DNA from: Hoeflea sp. 108
GTDB taxonomy: Bacteria; Pseudomonadota; Alphaproteobacteria; Rhizobiales; Rhizobiaceae
NCBI RefSeq assembly: GCF_000372965.1
Contig: NZ_KB890024.1
Coordinates: forward strand, 3,040,839-3,104,838
DNA length: 64,000 nt
Direction: 5' to 3'
Of this stretch, positions 7,218 through 16,429 are shown one piece after another; position 1 is the first letter of the stretch; the number at the start of each line of letters is the position of its first letter. The translations under genes and the position numbers were made by a program. The notes beneath the pieces are model-generated. The model was not told the DNA's origin. It searched no databases and saw only the letters and a list, made by a program, of their open reading frames with translations.

Positions 7218-9716
7218 ATGTCAGACTTTCCGGACGACATGCCCTTTTTCGACGAGCCCGGCGGGATGCCGCCCCGGGCTGCCAGCACGCCTGCGCCCAG
7301 CGGTATCGCCGCGCGCGCCATGGCCGCGCGGCAGGCTCCATCGGCGCCCGATTACCTCAAGGGCCTGAACCCCGAGCAGCGCCAGGCCGTCGAGACGACA
7401 GAGGGCCCGGTTCTCGTGCTCGCCGGCGCCGGCACCGGCAAGACGCGCGTGCTCACCACCCGCATCGCCCATATCCTCAGCCAGGGTCGCGCCTATCCCA
7501 GTCAGGTCCTCGCCGTCACCTTCACCAACAAGGCGGCGCGCGAGATGAAGCAGCGCATCGGCCATCTTGTCGGCGAAGCGGTCGAAGGCATGCCCTGGCT
7601 CGGCACCTTCCACTCCATCGGCGTCAAGATGCTGCGCCGCCATGCCGAGCTGGCCGGCCTGCGTTCCGACTTCACCATCTTGGACACCGACGACGTCATC
7701 CGCCTGATCAAGCAGCTGATCCAGGCCGAGGGCCTCGACGACAAGCGCTGGCCGGCGCGCCAGTTCGCCATGATGATCGACGGCTGGAAGAACAAGGGCC
7801 TCGGCCCGTCGGAGATTCCCGAGGGCGATGCCCGCTCCTTTGCCAATGGCAAGGGCCGCGAGCTCTACAGGGCCTATCAGGACCGGTTGCAGACGCTGAA
7901 CGCCTGCGATTTCGGCGACCTTCTGTGCCACCCGATCCGCATCTTCCGCGCCTATCCTGACGTGCTCAAGGAATACCACAAGCGCTTCAAATACATCCTG
8001 GTCGACGAGTACCAGGACACCAATACGGCCCAGTATATGTGGCTGCGCCTCCTGGCCCAGGAGACCGGCGCTCCGGGGCAAAAGAACGTCTGCTGCGTCG
8101 GCGACGACGACCAGTCGATCTATGGCTGGCGCGGCGCCGAGGTCGACAACATCCTGCGCTTCGACAAGGATTTTCCCGGCGCCGTCGTCATCCGGCTCGA
8201 GCGCAACTATCGCTCGACCGCCCACATCCTGGGCGCTGCCGCCCATCTGATCGCCCACAATGAGGGTCGCCTCGGCAAGACCCTGTTCACCGAACAGGCC
8301 GATCCCGACGACGCCAAGGTCAATGTTCACGCTGCATGGGATTCCGAGGAGGAGGCCCGCGCCGTCGGTGAGACGATCGAGCAGTTGCAGCGCCAGAAGC
8401 ACAATCTCAACGACATGGCGATCCTGGTGCGCGCCTCGTTCCAGATGCGCGAGTTCGAAGACCGCTTCGTCACGCTTGGCCTCAACTACCGCGTCATCGG
8501 CGGCCCGCGCTTCTACGAGCGTCAGGAGATCCGCGACGCCATGGCCTATTTCCGGGTCGTCGCCCAAGGGGCCGACGACCTCGCCTTCGAGCGCATCGTC
8601 AACGTGCCCAAGCGCGGCCTCGGCGAAGCCACCATTCGTCAGATCCATGACACCGCCCGCGCGCTCGGCATGCCGATGCTCCAGGCGGCCGCCCAGCTTG
8701 CCGAAAGCGATGAGCTCAAGCCCAAGCCGCGCGCCGCCCTTCGCGAGGTCGCGGCCAATTTCGAACGCTGGCAGAAGGCGCTCGACAACACCCCGCACAC
8801 CGAACTCGCCGAGATCATTCTCGAAGAGAGCGGCTATACCGACATGTGGAAGAACGACCGCTCGGCCGAAGCGCCGGGCAGGCTCGAAAACCTCAAGGAG
8901 CTCATCCGCTCCATGGAGGAATACGAGTCGCTGCGTTCCTTCCTCGAGCATGTCGCGCTCGTCATGGACGCCGAGCAGGACGAGCAGCTCGACGCCGTCT
9001 CGATCATGACGCTGCACTCGGCCAAGGGCCTCGAATTCGAGACCGTGTTCCTGCCCGGCTGGGAGGAAGGCCTGTTCCCGCACCAGCGCGCGCTCGACGA
9101 AGGCGGCCGCTCGGGTCTCGAGGAAGAACGCCGCCTTGCTTATGTCGGCCTGACCCGCGCCAAGAAGAACCTGCATCTGTGGTTCGTCTCCAACCGCCGC
9201 ATCCACGGCCTGTGGCAATCGACGATCCCCTCGCGCTTCCTCGACGAATTGCCCGAGGCGCATGTCGAGGTGGCGGATGCCGGCAATTCATATGGCGGCT
9301 ATGGCGGCGGCAGCCGCAATCCCTATGGCGCCTCGCGTTTCGACGATGTCGGCCAGAAATCCTTCTCCAATACCTATGCCACGCCCGGCTGGCAGCGGGC
9401 GCAGCAGAACCGCACCGAGGCCACCGACCGCAACTGGGGCTCGCGCTCGGGCCACTCGGTCGAGCGCATCGGCTATGGCGAGACCGATTCCGGCTTCGGC
9501 GCCGGCCGCGGCTCGGTCAAGGGGCGCACCATCGACGGCGAACTGGTGGCAAAATCCGTCGCCACCGAACCGTCGCGCTTCAAGGTCGGCGACCGGGTGT
9601 TCCACCAGAAATTCGGCAACGGCAACATCTCGGCCATCGACGGCAACAAGCTGACCATCGACTTCGACAAGGCCGGCCAGAAAAAGGTGCTGGACGGGTT
9701 CGTGAACCCGGTGTGA
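7218..9716 (+). CDS. uvrD: ATP-dependent DNA helicase UvrD/PcrA (superfamily 1)
   Basis: The protein is 832 aa, slightly longer than E. coli UvrD. It has a Walker A AGAGTGKTRVL, motif II VDEYQDTN, motif III DDDQSIYGWRGA, motif IV RLERNYRS, motif V TLHSAKGLEFETVFLPGWEEG and motif VI RRLAYVGLTRAKK. It unwinds DNA 3' to 5' in nucleotide-excision and mismatch repair. A low-complexity Gly/Ser/Tyr-rich stretch (residues about 690-770) leads to a C-terminal tudor-like domain (KVGDRVFHQKFGNGNI), as in PcrA proteins that contact RNA polymerase. Confidence 0.95.
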   Translation: MSDFPDDMPFFDEPGGMPPRAASTPAPSGIAARAMAARQAPSAPDYLKGLNPEQRQAVETTEGPVLVLAGAGTGKTRVLTTRIAHILSQGRAYPSQVLAVTFTNKAAREMKQRIGHLVGEAVEGMPWLGTFHSIGVKMLRRHAELAGLRSDFTILDTDDVIRLIKQLIQAEGLDDKRWPARQFAMMIDGWKNKGLGPSEIPEGDARSFANGKGRELYRAYQDRLQTLNACDFGDLLCHPIRIFRAYPDVLKEYHKRFKYILVDEYQDTNTAQYMWLRLLAQETGAPGQKNVCCVGDDDQSIYGWRGAEVDNILRFDKDFPGAVVIRLERNYRSTAHILGAAAHLIAHNEGRLGKTLFTEQADPDDAKVNVHAAWDSEEEARAVGETIEQLQRQKHNLNDMAILVRASFQMREFEDRFVTLGLNYRVIGGPRFYERQEIRDAMAYFRVVAQGADDLAFERIVNVPKRGLGEATIRQIHDTARALGMPMLQAAAQLAESDELKPKPRAALREVAANFERWQKALDNTPHTELAEIILEESGYTDMWKNDRSAEAPGRLENLKELIRSMEEYESLRSFLEHVALVMDAEQDEQLDAVSIMTLHSAKGLEFETVFLPGWEEGLFPHQRALDEGGRSGLEEERRLAYVGLTRAKKNLHLWFVSNRRIHGLWQSTIPSRFLDELPEAHVEVADAGNSYGGYGGGSRNPYGASRFDDVGQKSFSNTYATPGWQRAQQNRTEATDRNWGSRSGHSVERIGYGETDSGFGAGRGSVKGRTIDGELVAKSVATEPSRFKVGDRVFHQKFGNGNISAIDGNKLTIDFDKAGQKKVLDGFVNPV

Positions 9717-10001
9717 GCATCCGGCGCGTTGCCATTCGACGACGCCCTGCACGAAACCTGCACGAAACTCCTGAACATATCCTCGTTCCGGCCACCATGC
9801 CTGCCCGATGCGGCGGCACATATGCCGCATGCAAACGACATCAGACATCGCTGCCCGCACGCCCCTGCAACTGCCCGTAAGGCTCCTCTCGGAAGCCTGG
9901 TGGCTGGCTGATCCAGCTCGGCCCCACACGCCTGCTGCGGTCATCCCGCTTTCCAGGGTCAAATCGACAGAACGCCGGGCCGGCGAGATGGAGCGCAGCG
10001 C

Positions 10002-11511
10002 ATGAAGCTCTCCGCGTCTCCGGCAGCTCTATCCACCAGGATCGGCATCGTTCTGCTGCTGACGCTGGCAGCAGATTTCCTGCTGTTCAGACAGCCCTTG
10101 GGCATCTCCCTGTTCATCTTCGCGGGCCTTGTCGCCGCGGCCTTGATCGCCCTCCACCCGAGATCGCCCTACCCCGGTCCGCTCCTGGCCAAGCTGGCGA
10201 TCGCCACCGCGGCCGTATTGCCGCTTGCCGAGAATGTCAGCCCGCTTTCGGCAGCGGTTTCGACTGCTGGACTTTCTGTCTTTGCCCTGTCGATCTCGGC
10301 GCGCCTGCGATCAGGCTCGACAAACGTCCTCAAGCTCGTCGCCGGATTTCTCGTGGCCGTTCCCTTCAGCCTGATGCACGACGTCCCGCGCCTGCGGAAA
10401 CTGACCAGGTCCGGCAAAGGCGTGCGCTTCGCAAGTCTCGCGGCATGGACGCTCACTGTTGCGCTGGGGGGGCGTGTTCATCACGCTCTTCGGCATCGCA
10501 AACCCCGTCATCGGCCACTGGATATCGCTCATCGACCTGAGGGCCATCCTCGACCTTCTCGACATCTGGCGGCTGGCCTTCTGGCTCATCGTGATCGGGC
10601 TCGTCTGGGGCTTCCTCCGGCCGCGACTGCCTCGCTGGTGCCGCAGATACATCTCTTCCACGGTGAGAACCTCCACACCCGACCAGGACGGCAGCACGGT
10701 CTCCACCCTGCAACAGGCGATGTTCGGCACGGCCGCGATCCTGCGCGCCCTCGTCGTGTTCAACCTGCTGTTTGCCGTGCAGACCGTGCTCGACGGCGCC
10801 TATCTCTGGGGCGGCGTCGAGCTGCCCGCCGGGCTGACCTATGCAGCCTATGCCCATCGAGGCGCCTATGCCCTGATCGTCACGGCCCTGCTTGCCGCAG
10901 TCTTCGTGCTTGCCGCCCTCAGGCCCGGCAGTCCAACGTCGGCCGATCGTCGCATCCGCGCTCTTGTCTATCTCTGGTCCGCGCAGAACGTCGTGCTGGT
11001 GATATCGTCGATCCTGCGGCTCGATCTCTATGTCGACATCTATTCGCTGACCTACTGGCGCGTCGCTGCCTTCATCTGGATGGGGCTGGTGGCGACGGGC
11101 ATCGTGCTGATTGTCGCCCGCATCGTGCTCGAGAAGTCGAACGAATGGTTGCTGGGCGCCAACATGCTGACGCTTTCTGCGGTTCTCTACACCTGTTGTT
11201 TCGTCAACTTCGCCGCAATCATCGCCCACTACAACGTTACCCATAGTCGTGAAATGTCCGGCAGGGGAACTGAATTGGACTGGTCATATCTGCATTCGCT
11301 CGGGCCTGCCGCGATCCCCGCGCTAGATCTGGCCTACAAACGCTCGAACGGCATGGGGGCAGACATGGAGCCAAGCTTCTGGGCGCGTTGGCGCGAAACG
11401 GACCGTTTCCGCATCGACCAGCAGAACTGGCGTGCGTGGAGCTTCCGCAACCACCGGCTCGCACGGTATCTCGGGCAGCCGCTTGTTCCCACCATGAATG
11501 CTCCGCGGTGA
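10002..11511 (+). pseudogene. DUF4173 multi-membrane-span protein, split by a frameshift in a 7-G run
   Basis: The N-terminal frame (from ATG 10002) encodes several hydrophobic spans up to TLTVALGG. The reading then continues in another frame as GVFITLFGIANPVIG and on to the stop at 11511. The switch falls at seven consecutive G's (about 10466-10472). Removing one G fuses the frames into about 502 aa. The C-terminal part contains the DUF4173 core (VYLWSAQNVVLVISSILRL, YSLTYWRVAAFIWM). It lies 5 bases before the response regulator. It may be a sequencing error, a true lesion or phase-variable slippage. Confidence 0.8.
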
Positions 11512-11516
11512 CGGCG

Positions 11517-12209
11517 ATGTCCCGCCACATACTCGTCGTCGACGACGATCCTCATATCCGAGACGTGATCTGCTTTGCCCTCGACAAGGCCGGCATGGAG
11601 ACCGAGCCCGTGGCCGACGGCATGGCGGCCCTTGAGCGCATCGAACGCCGCATGCCCGACCTGATCGTGCTCGATGTCGGCATGCCCGAGATGGATGGGC
11701 TGGAACTGTGCCGCAGGCTCCGGCGCACCTCCGACGTGCCGGTGTTGTTCCTCTCGGCCCGCGACGAGGAAATCGACCGCATCCTCGGCCTCGAGATGGG
11801 CGGCGACGATTACGTCACCAAACCGTTCAGTCCGAGGGAGCTGGTGGCGCGCGTCAACGTCATCCTGCGCCGTGCACGCACCGCCCCCATGGATGCCGCG
11901 CCGCAGTGCCTGGCTCACGGCCGCCTCGCGCTCGATCCGGCGAGGCGGGCGGTCAGCTTCGACAATCGCGACCTCGATCTTACGGCCACCGAGTTCACCA
12001 TCGTCAAGACGCTGATGGTCCGGCCGGCGCATGTGCTGAAGCGCAATCAGCTGATCGAGGCCAGCCATGCCGCCAACATCCACATTTCCGAGCGCACCGT
12101 GGACAGCCACGTCAGAAACATCCGCGCCAAGTTTGCCACATCGGGTTGCACAGACGTGATCGAGACCGTTCACGGCGTGGGCTTCCGGCTCGGGCGGTGC
12201 GGCGCGTGA
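11517..12209 (+). CDS. OmpR/PhoB-type response regulator
   Basis: The protein is 230 aa. The receiver domain has D9-D11, phosphoacceptor D53 (LIVLDVGMPEMDG), and the conserved Ser/Thr and K102 (VTKPF). A C-terminal winged-helix DNA-binding domain follows (LDLTATEFTIVKTLM through RTVDSHVRNIRAKF and VHGVGFRL). It starts five bases after the DUF4173 stop and overlaps the kinase start by 4 bases, so all three are probably co-transcribed. The stimulus and target genes are unknown. Confidence 0.92.
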   Translation: MSRHILVVDDDPHIRDVICFALDKAGMETEPVADGMAALERIERRMPDLIVLDVGMPEMDGLELCRRLRRTSDVPVLFLSARDEEIDRILGLEMGGDDYVTKPFSPRELVARVNVILRRARTAPMDAAPQCLAHGRLALDPARRAVSFDNRDLDLTATEFTIVKTLMVRPAHVLKRNQLIEASHAANIHISERTVDSHVRNIRAKFATSGCTDVIETVHGVGFRLGRCGA

Positions 12210-13210
12210 ACGACAAATGGCGCCCACCGATCGGCATCGTCGTGCTGGCCATCCTGATGACCGTGATGGCTCTGCCGCTGGTAGGGCTGTTCTGCTTCCA
12301 GATTTATGAGCAGCGCTTCGGCGCAGACGCCGGCGCGGCACTGGTGTCGCAAGGCGCAATCGCCGCGTCCGCCACGGTCGTCGGCGTCACCCTGCTGATC
12401 GCCTTCGTCTTCATCCGCACCATAACCCGCCCCATGCACAATCTGATGGAGCGGACCGCACGCATCGCCGAAGGCGAAGTCGACGCCGTCCGCCCGCTTG
12501 CCCATCATGGCACGCGCGAGATGGCGGAACTGTCGAAGGCCTTCCTCGACATGGCGCGCAAGCTGCAGGCGCGATCTGACACGATCCGCACTTTCGCCAC
12601 CCATGTCTCGCATGAGCTGAAATCGCCGCTGACGGCTATTCAGGGCGCCGCTGAGCTGCTGCGCGACGCCGGCGACGACATGGACCCGGCCACGCGGATA
12701 CGCTTCCTCGACAACATCGTCGCCGACACCGACCGGTTGAACCGCCTGGTTCGCCGCCTGATCGAACTGGCCCGTGCCGACAATCCCGGCCTGTCCGGCC
12801 AGAGCACGTCACTTGCCGAAATCCTCTGCCACCTCGCCCCTGTCGAAGGTGTCGATGTTTCGATCGTTTCGGGCGCCGACACCCGCTTTGCCATCTCGCC
12901 GGAAAACGGAGCGGCAATCCTTTCCAATCTCGTCGACAACTCGTTGCGTCATGGCGCCAGCCGTTTTGTACTGGACGCAAGCAGTTCGGACGGCATCGTC
13001 GTCATCGCTGCCGCCGACGACGGCCATGGCGTGTCGGCAAACAATCGCGAACGCATCTTCGAGCCCTTCTTCACCACCAGGCGCGAAAGCGGCGGTACCG
13101 GCCTGGGCCTCGGCATCGTGACGACGCTGCTCAACGCCCATGAGGGAACGATCCGGCTTTCGAGCGCAGAAAAAGGCGCGCGCTTCGAAATCCGGCTGCC
13201 GGCGGCGTAA
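12206..13210 (+). CDS. Sensor histidine kinase with a very short periplasmic loop
   Basis: The protein is 334 aa and starts at a GTG overlapping the regulator stop (GTGA). Two membrane spans (about 10-32 and 52-70) enclose only about 20 residues. HAMP follows (TRPMHNLMERTARIAEGEV), then HisKA with H136 in ATHVSHELKSPLTAIQG, then HATPase (NLVDNSLRHG, DDGHGV, GGTGLGLGI). The tiny loop implies sensing within the membrane or through a partner. The adjacent DUF4173 membrane protein is a natural candidate partner (inference). Confidence 0.92.
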   Translation: MNDKWRPPIGIVVLAILMTVMALPLVGLFCFQIYEQRFGADAGAALVSQGAIAASATVVGVTLLIAFVFIRTITRPMHNLMERTARIAEGEVDAVRPLAHHGTREMAELSKAFLDMARKLQARSDTIRTFATHVSHELKSPLTAIQGAAELLRDAGDDMDPATRIRFLDNIVADTDRLNRLVRRLIELARADNPGLSGQSTSLAEILCHLAPVEGVDVSIVSGADTRFAISPENGAAILSNLVDNSLRHGASRFVLDASSSDGIVVIAAADDGHGVSANNRERIFEPFFTTRRESGGTGLGLGIVTTLLNAHEGTIRLSSAEKGARFEIRLPAA

Positions 13211-13356
13211 GGCGCTGGCGACGCTCGTTCGCCGGCAACCCCAGGCCAAGGCTCATACGCTTGCCCCAAGCCCCCTGCCACTAATCGGTTGCCGCCCCGC
13301 CTGCGCAGGAATAGTATTAGTATGCACTAAACTAATCACGCAGGGAGGCGATGACG

Positions 13357-13548
13357 ATGCGCCAGTATATCGACTGCCGTGAATACCCCAGCGAAATGAA
13401 GTGCACGGTTGCCATTTCGGCCGACAGCGAGGACGAATTGATCAATGCTGCCGTCCAGCACGCGGTTTCCGTCCACAGTGCCCAGGACACGCCGGCCTTC
13501 CGCGCCGAAATCAGGAAAGTGATCCACAAGGGCGCCCCGCCCAATTAG
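13357..13548 (+). CDS. DUF1059 small protein
   Basis: The protein is 63 aa. MRQYIDCREYPSEMKCTVAISADSEDEL and AAVQHAVSVHSAQDTP match the DUF1059 family of small cytosolic proteins of unknown function. An earlier in-frame ATG at 13351 is only 2 bases from GGAGG, whereas 13357 is spaced properly. The later start is therefore preferred. Confidence 0.82.
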   Translation: MRQYIDCREYPSEMKCTVAISADSEDELINAAVQHAVSVHSAQDTPAFRAEIRKVIHKGAPPN

Positions 13549-13702
13549 AAACGTCCTGATAGGGCGCACGCTGCTGGCATCCGGGACCCGTGTCTCAGGG
13601 TCGCATCGGTCAAATGGCATGACTGGCCGCGGCCCGCTTGTCAGGCTGCGGCGGCGAGCGACGACATTCGTGACGACCGATTCGCTCCCGGTCGCGACAA
13701 TC

Positions 13703-14029
13703 CTACTGGCTGGGCACTGAGCGTGTTCCGGCGCGCATGTCGCGCAACCGCTCGGCGGCGGAGGCTGCAAGCTCGGCATACTGGTCTTCCAGCGCCTCGG
13801 CTGCGACCAGCACCTCCGGTTCGAAATCGTTGGCCTCGAGCACCTGCCTGAGTTTTTCGACGAACTCGGCCTGCTGCTCGAGCGCGGCAAACAGCTTCTT
13901 CACCTGGTCGCGGCTGATGTCGGGGCTGGCGAGCGTGGCTGGCACCTCGAGCGCCATCTGCGCGCCGGTCTCGGCCTGTTCGCTGAGTATCTTCAACCAG
14001 TCAGTCACAACGCACCCAAACCCCACCAT
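13703..14029 (-). CDS. Hypothetical helical protein, 108 aa
   Basis: No family is recognised. It contains a probable coiled-coil/helical region (KKLFAALEQQAEFVEKLRQVLEANDF) and further helices rich in Ala and Glu. There is no signal peptide. The ATG at 14029 follows GGAGGGACAAGATC, which supports it over a downstream GTG at 14008. It is separated from the iron-permease-like gene upstream by about 50 bases and may be its operon partner. Confidence 0.65.
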   Translation of the reverse strand: MVGFGCVVTDWLKILSEQAETGAQMALEVPATLASPDISRDQVKKLFAALEQQAEFVEKLRQVLEANDFEPEVLVAAEALEDQYAELAASAAERLRDMRAGTRSVPSQ

Positions 14030-14082
14030 GATCTTGTCCCTCCAAGGCGGGATCGTCAACCTGCAGGCGCAAAGCTGGACGC

Positions 14083-14454
14083 CTACCCTCTCGTCTTCCG
14101 ATTGCGCTTCGCTGCCTCCTCGCATTTCTTCCTGATGTCCTCGACCTCGCTTTCGGTCAGATGCTCGATGCCGATCAGGAGATTGCGCGCGTCGCCGACG
14201 CGGATCAGCTCGTCGAGCTTGGTCTGGATGGCCGCGCTGTCGCGGTTCTGGGTGTTCTGGATGAGAAACACCATCAGGAAGGTTACGATCGTCGTGCCGG
14301 TGTTGATGATCAGCTGCCACGTATCGGAAAAGTCGAACATCGGCCCCGTCACCGCCCAGACAAGGATAACCAGGCAGCACAGCAGGAACGACAGGGGCGT
14401 GCCGGAGGCATAGGCGACCTTGTTGGCAATGCGGGTGAACAGGCGCTCGAACAT
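14083..14454 (-). CDS. Low-affinity iron permease family protein
   Basis: The protein is 123 aa. It has two membrane segments (SFLLCCLVILVWAVTGPMF and IINTGTTIVTFLMVFLIQ) followed by NTQNRDSAAIQTKLDELIR, the signature of the small bacterial proteins grouped with the fungal low-affinity iron permease (PF04120). Bacterial members lack proven iron transport. The C-terminus is charged and cytosolic. Confidence 0.82.
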   Translation of the reverse strand: MFERLFTRIANKVAYASGTPLSFLLCCLVILVWAVTGPMFDFSDTWQLIINTGTTIVTFLMVFLIQNTQNRDSAAIQTKLDELIRVGDARNLLIGIEHLTESEVEDIRKKCEEAAKRNRKTRG

Positions 14455-14521
14455 CGCGGCATTTCCTCGTTTCGCAGGAAAAACCGCCTGATAGCGGCTC
14501 TGGTTCCACCCAGGCCATCGG

Positions 14522-14872
14522 TCACAATGCCGCCAGCGCCTCCCTGAGAACGACGGCCTGGTTATGCGTCTCGTCGCGGGCCGAATAGACCAGCGTCAAC
14601 GGCCGCTTGCCGGTATGGGTCCGCAACGCTTCGAGTTGCGCGTGCTGGCCATCGAGTTCGGCAAGGTAGCGTGAGCGAAACTCATCCCAGCGCGCTGGCT
14701 CGTGGCCGAACCACTTTCGGAGTTCGGTCGAAGGCGCGATCTCCTTCATCCAGAGATCGACCGCAGCCGCCTGCTTGCTGACGCCGCGCGGCCAGACGCG
14801 GTCGACGAGTACGCGCAAGCCGTCATCGGGCGACGGTGCCTCATAGACACGCTTGATGCGGATATCAGCCAT
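14522..14872 (-). CDS. DUF488 family protein
   Basis: The protein is 116 aa. RVLVDRVWPRGVSK, the mid-region ELRKWFGHEPARWDEF and TLVYSARDETHNQAVVLRE are characteristic of the DUF488 (YeaO-like) family, whose function is unknown. The frame is open upstream, but the ATG at 14872 gives the family-standard start MADIRIKRVYE. Confidence 0.85.
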   Translation of the reverse strand: MADIRIKRVYEAPSPDDGLRVLVDRVWPRGVSKQAAAVDLWMKEIAPSTELRKWFGHEPARWDEFRSRYLAELDGQHAQLEALRTHTGKRPLTLVYSARDETHNQAVVLREALAAL

Positions 14873-14915
14873 ACGCACCTCCACAGACGATGGCTGGGGC
14901 GCGGCCGCAGACAGC

Positions 14916-15545
14916 CTAGCCCCAGCGGTCCAGAAACGCCTCGATCGGCAGCGTCTGCATGTCGGGAATGGCTTCGAACAGCCGCTCGGCGGGCCAGTCC
15001 CACCAGGCAAGCGCCTCTATGCGGACAATGATCTCCGCCGGAAAACGCATCTTCAGCCGCTTCGCCGGCACGCCCACAAAAACCTCGAACGGGGCGATGT
15101 CGCGGGTCACCACGGCGTTCGCGCCGATGACCGCGCCATTGCCGACGCTGACGCCGGGCATGACCACCGCCCCGTGCCCGATCCAGACATCGTGCCCGAT
15201 GCTGACGGGCTTTGCCCTGCGACGCTCGCGAAATTCACCGTCGACGCCGAGATAGCGGAAATACTCGTTCGGCCGGTAGCTCACCTTGTGCGTCGTCAGC
15301 CGTTCCATCGGGTGATCGAGCGCGTTGATGCGCGTGTTGGCCGCGATCGAGCAGAACTTGCCGATGGTGGTGTAGATCGCCTCCGAATGGCGCTCGAAAT
15401 AGGAATAGTCGCCGACAACGACCTCGCGCAGCACCACGCGCTCGCCGATGGCGACATGGCGGCCGAGCCGGCAGCCTTTCAGCTCCGAGGTCGGGTGGAT
15501 GCGCGGTTCGTCATTCTTGAAGCGAAGGTCGGCTTGATCGTTCAT
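14916..15545 (-). CDS. Hexapeptide-repeat acetyltransferase, phosphonate-locus type
   Basis: The 209 aa protein is a left-handed beta-helix transferase of the xenobiotic (CatB) acetyltransferase group. Hexapeptide turns are visible (IGHDVWIGHGAVVMPGVSVGNGAVIGANAVVT), with the conserved His in NALDHP. YSYFERHSEAIYTTIGKFCS and HKVSYRPNEYFRYLGVD resemble the transferase family found beside carbon-phosphorus lyase genes (TIGR03308-like, from memory). No phn genes are visible here, so the substrate is open. Confidence 0.8.
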   Translation of the reverse strand: MNDQADLRFKNDEPRIHPTSELKGCRLGRHVAIGERVVLREVVVGDYSYFERHSEAIYTTIGKFCSIAANTRINALDHPMERLTTHKVSYRPNEYFRYLGVDGEFRERRRAKPVSIGHDVWIGHGAVVMPGVSVGNGAVIGANAVVTRDIAPFEVFVGVPAKRLKMRFPAEIIVRIEALAWWDWPAERLFEAIPDMQTLPIEAFLDRWG

Positions 15546-15581
15546 GAGGCGGGTTTACGCCCGCCCCACACGCGCTGCAAG

Positions 15582-16070
15582 CTACTGCGGCTTGCCCTTG
15601 GTCCAGGTGACGTTCTGGTTGTACAGCGGTACCGTCGTCATCGACATCTTGGCCGAGCCGTTCTGCACCTGGCGCGAATGGGCGAGATAGATCAGCGTCT
15701 GGTTCTGCTTGTCGTAGATGCGGTTCACCACCTGCTCTTTCCAGATCAGGCTGATGCCCTGTTTGAACACTTCCTCGCCACCCTGCTTCAGACTGATGTC
15801 GCCGATGGTGATCGGTCCGGTCTGCTGGCACGAGATCGCCGTGTCCGACGGGTTTTCGAACCAGTTGCCCTTCTGCAGCCGGTCGATCACGCCGCGGTCG
15901 AAATAAGAAACATGGCAGGTCACGCCCTCGACTTTGGGGTCCTTGATCGCCTCGACGAGGATGTCGTTGCCGAGCCAGTCGACGCCGACCTCGCCCACCT
16001 GTTCGGCCAACGCCGGAGCTGTGGCGCCAACTGCAAGGGCGGTGGCAAGGACAAAAAGGCTGAGCCGCAT
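15582..16070 (-). CDS. creA: CreA family periplasmic protein
   Basis: The protein is 162 aa with a cleavable signal peptide (APALA, about residue 22). GNDILVEAIKDPKVEGVTCHVSYF, the two mid-protein Cys (TCHVSYF, ISCQQTG) and YLAHSRQVQNGSAKMSMTTVPLY match CreA (PF05981), a conserved protein of unknown function. A longer frame to 16190 exists, but the ATG at 16070 has AGGAGG upstream and gives a proper signal peptide. Confidence 0.88.
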   Translation of the reverse strand: MRLSLFVLATALAVGATAPALAEQVGEVGVDWLGNDILVEAIKDPKVEGVTCHVSYFDRGVIDRLQKGNWFENPSDTAISCQQTGPITIGDISLKQGGEEVFKQGISLIWKEQVVNRIYDKQNQTLIYLAHSRQVQNGSAKMSMTTVPLYNQNVTWTKGKPQ

Positions 16071-16230
16071 GGTAACCTCCTGGGGATCTGATGCTGTCAG
16101 AACTTGGGTCCGCCAGTTGTCGGTTGCAAGGCGCAAGTCTTCGTCGCGCTCGCGAAATGGTGTTCCCAAGCACAGAGACGGCGTCAACATGTCACTTTTG
16201 GCAAAGCCCGCATCGCGCTATGAATGAGCG

Positions 16231-16392
16231 ATGAAACAGGCTCAGCCAATATCGCTCTCGACGACCGCGTGGCTCGCGCTCGGCGCAGCAGCGTTTGCGG
16301 CCGCCTCGGGCCTTGCCTTCGCCTCCTGGCTGGACAAAGCGGGCGGAATCTTCATGTCGCTCGTCGACGCCGGCATGTCCTGGTGCTTCTGA
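16231..16392 (+). CDS. Small single-span membrane protein upstream of SCO1, 53 aa
   Basis: The open frame MKQAQPISLSTTAWLALGAA continues to a TGA at 16390. It has one hydrophobic span (about residues 14-33) and a C-terminal amphipathic tail with one Cys (SWCF). It lies 37 bases upstream of the SCO1-like gene on the same strand. Codon use is compatible with coding, but no homology is known to me and the ribosome binding site is weak. Confidence 0.45.
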   Translation: MKQAQPISLSTTAWLALGAAAFAAASGLAFASWLDKAGGIFMSLVDAGMSWCF

Positions 16393-16429
16393 TCCCGCCG
16401 ACACCCCAAACCGAAAGAACCCTCCCCCG

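Noticed and set aside
7221..9263. 680-residue open frame antisense to uvrD
   Set aside because: It is a by-product of high GC codon use. The sense frame carries all helicase motifs, and the antisense product has no recognisable domain.
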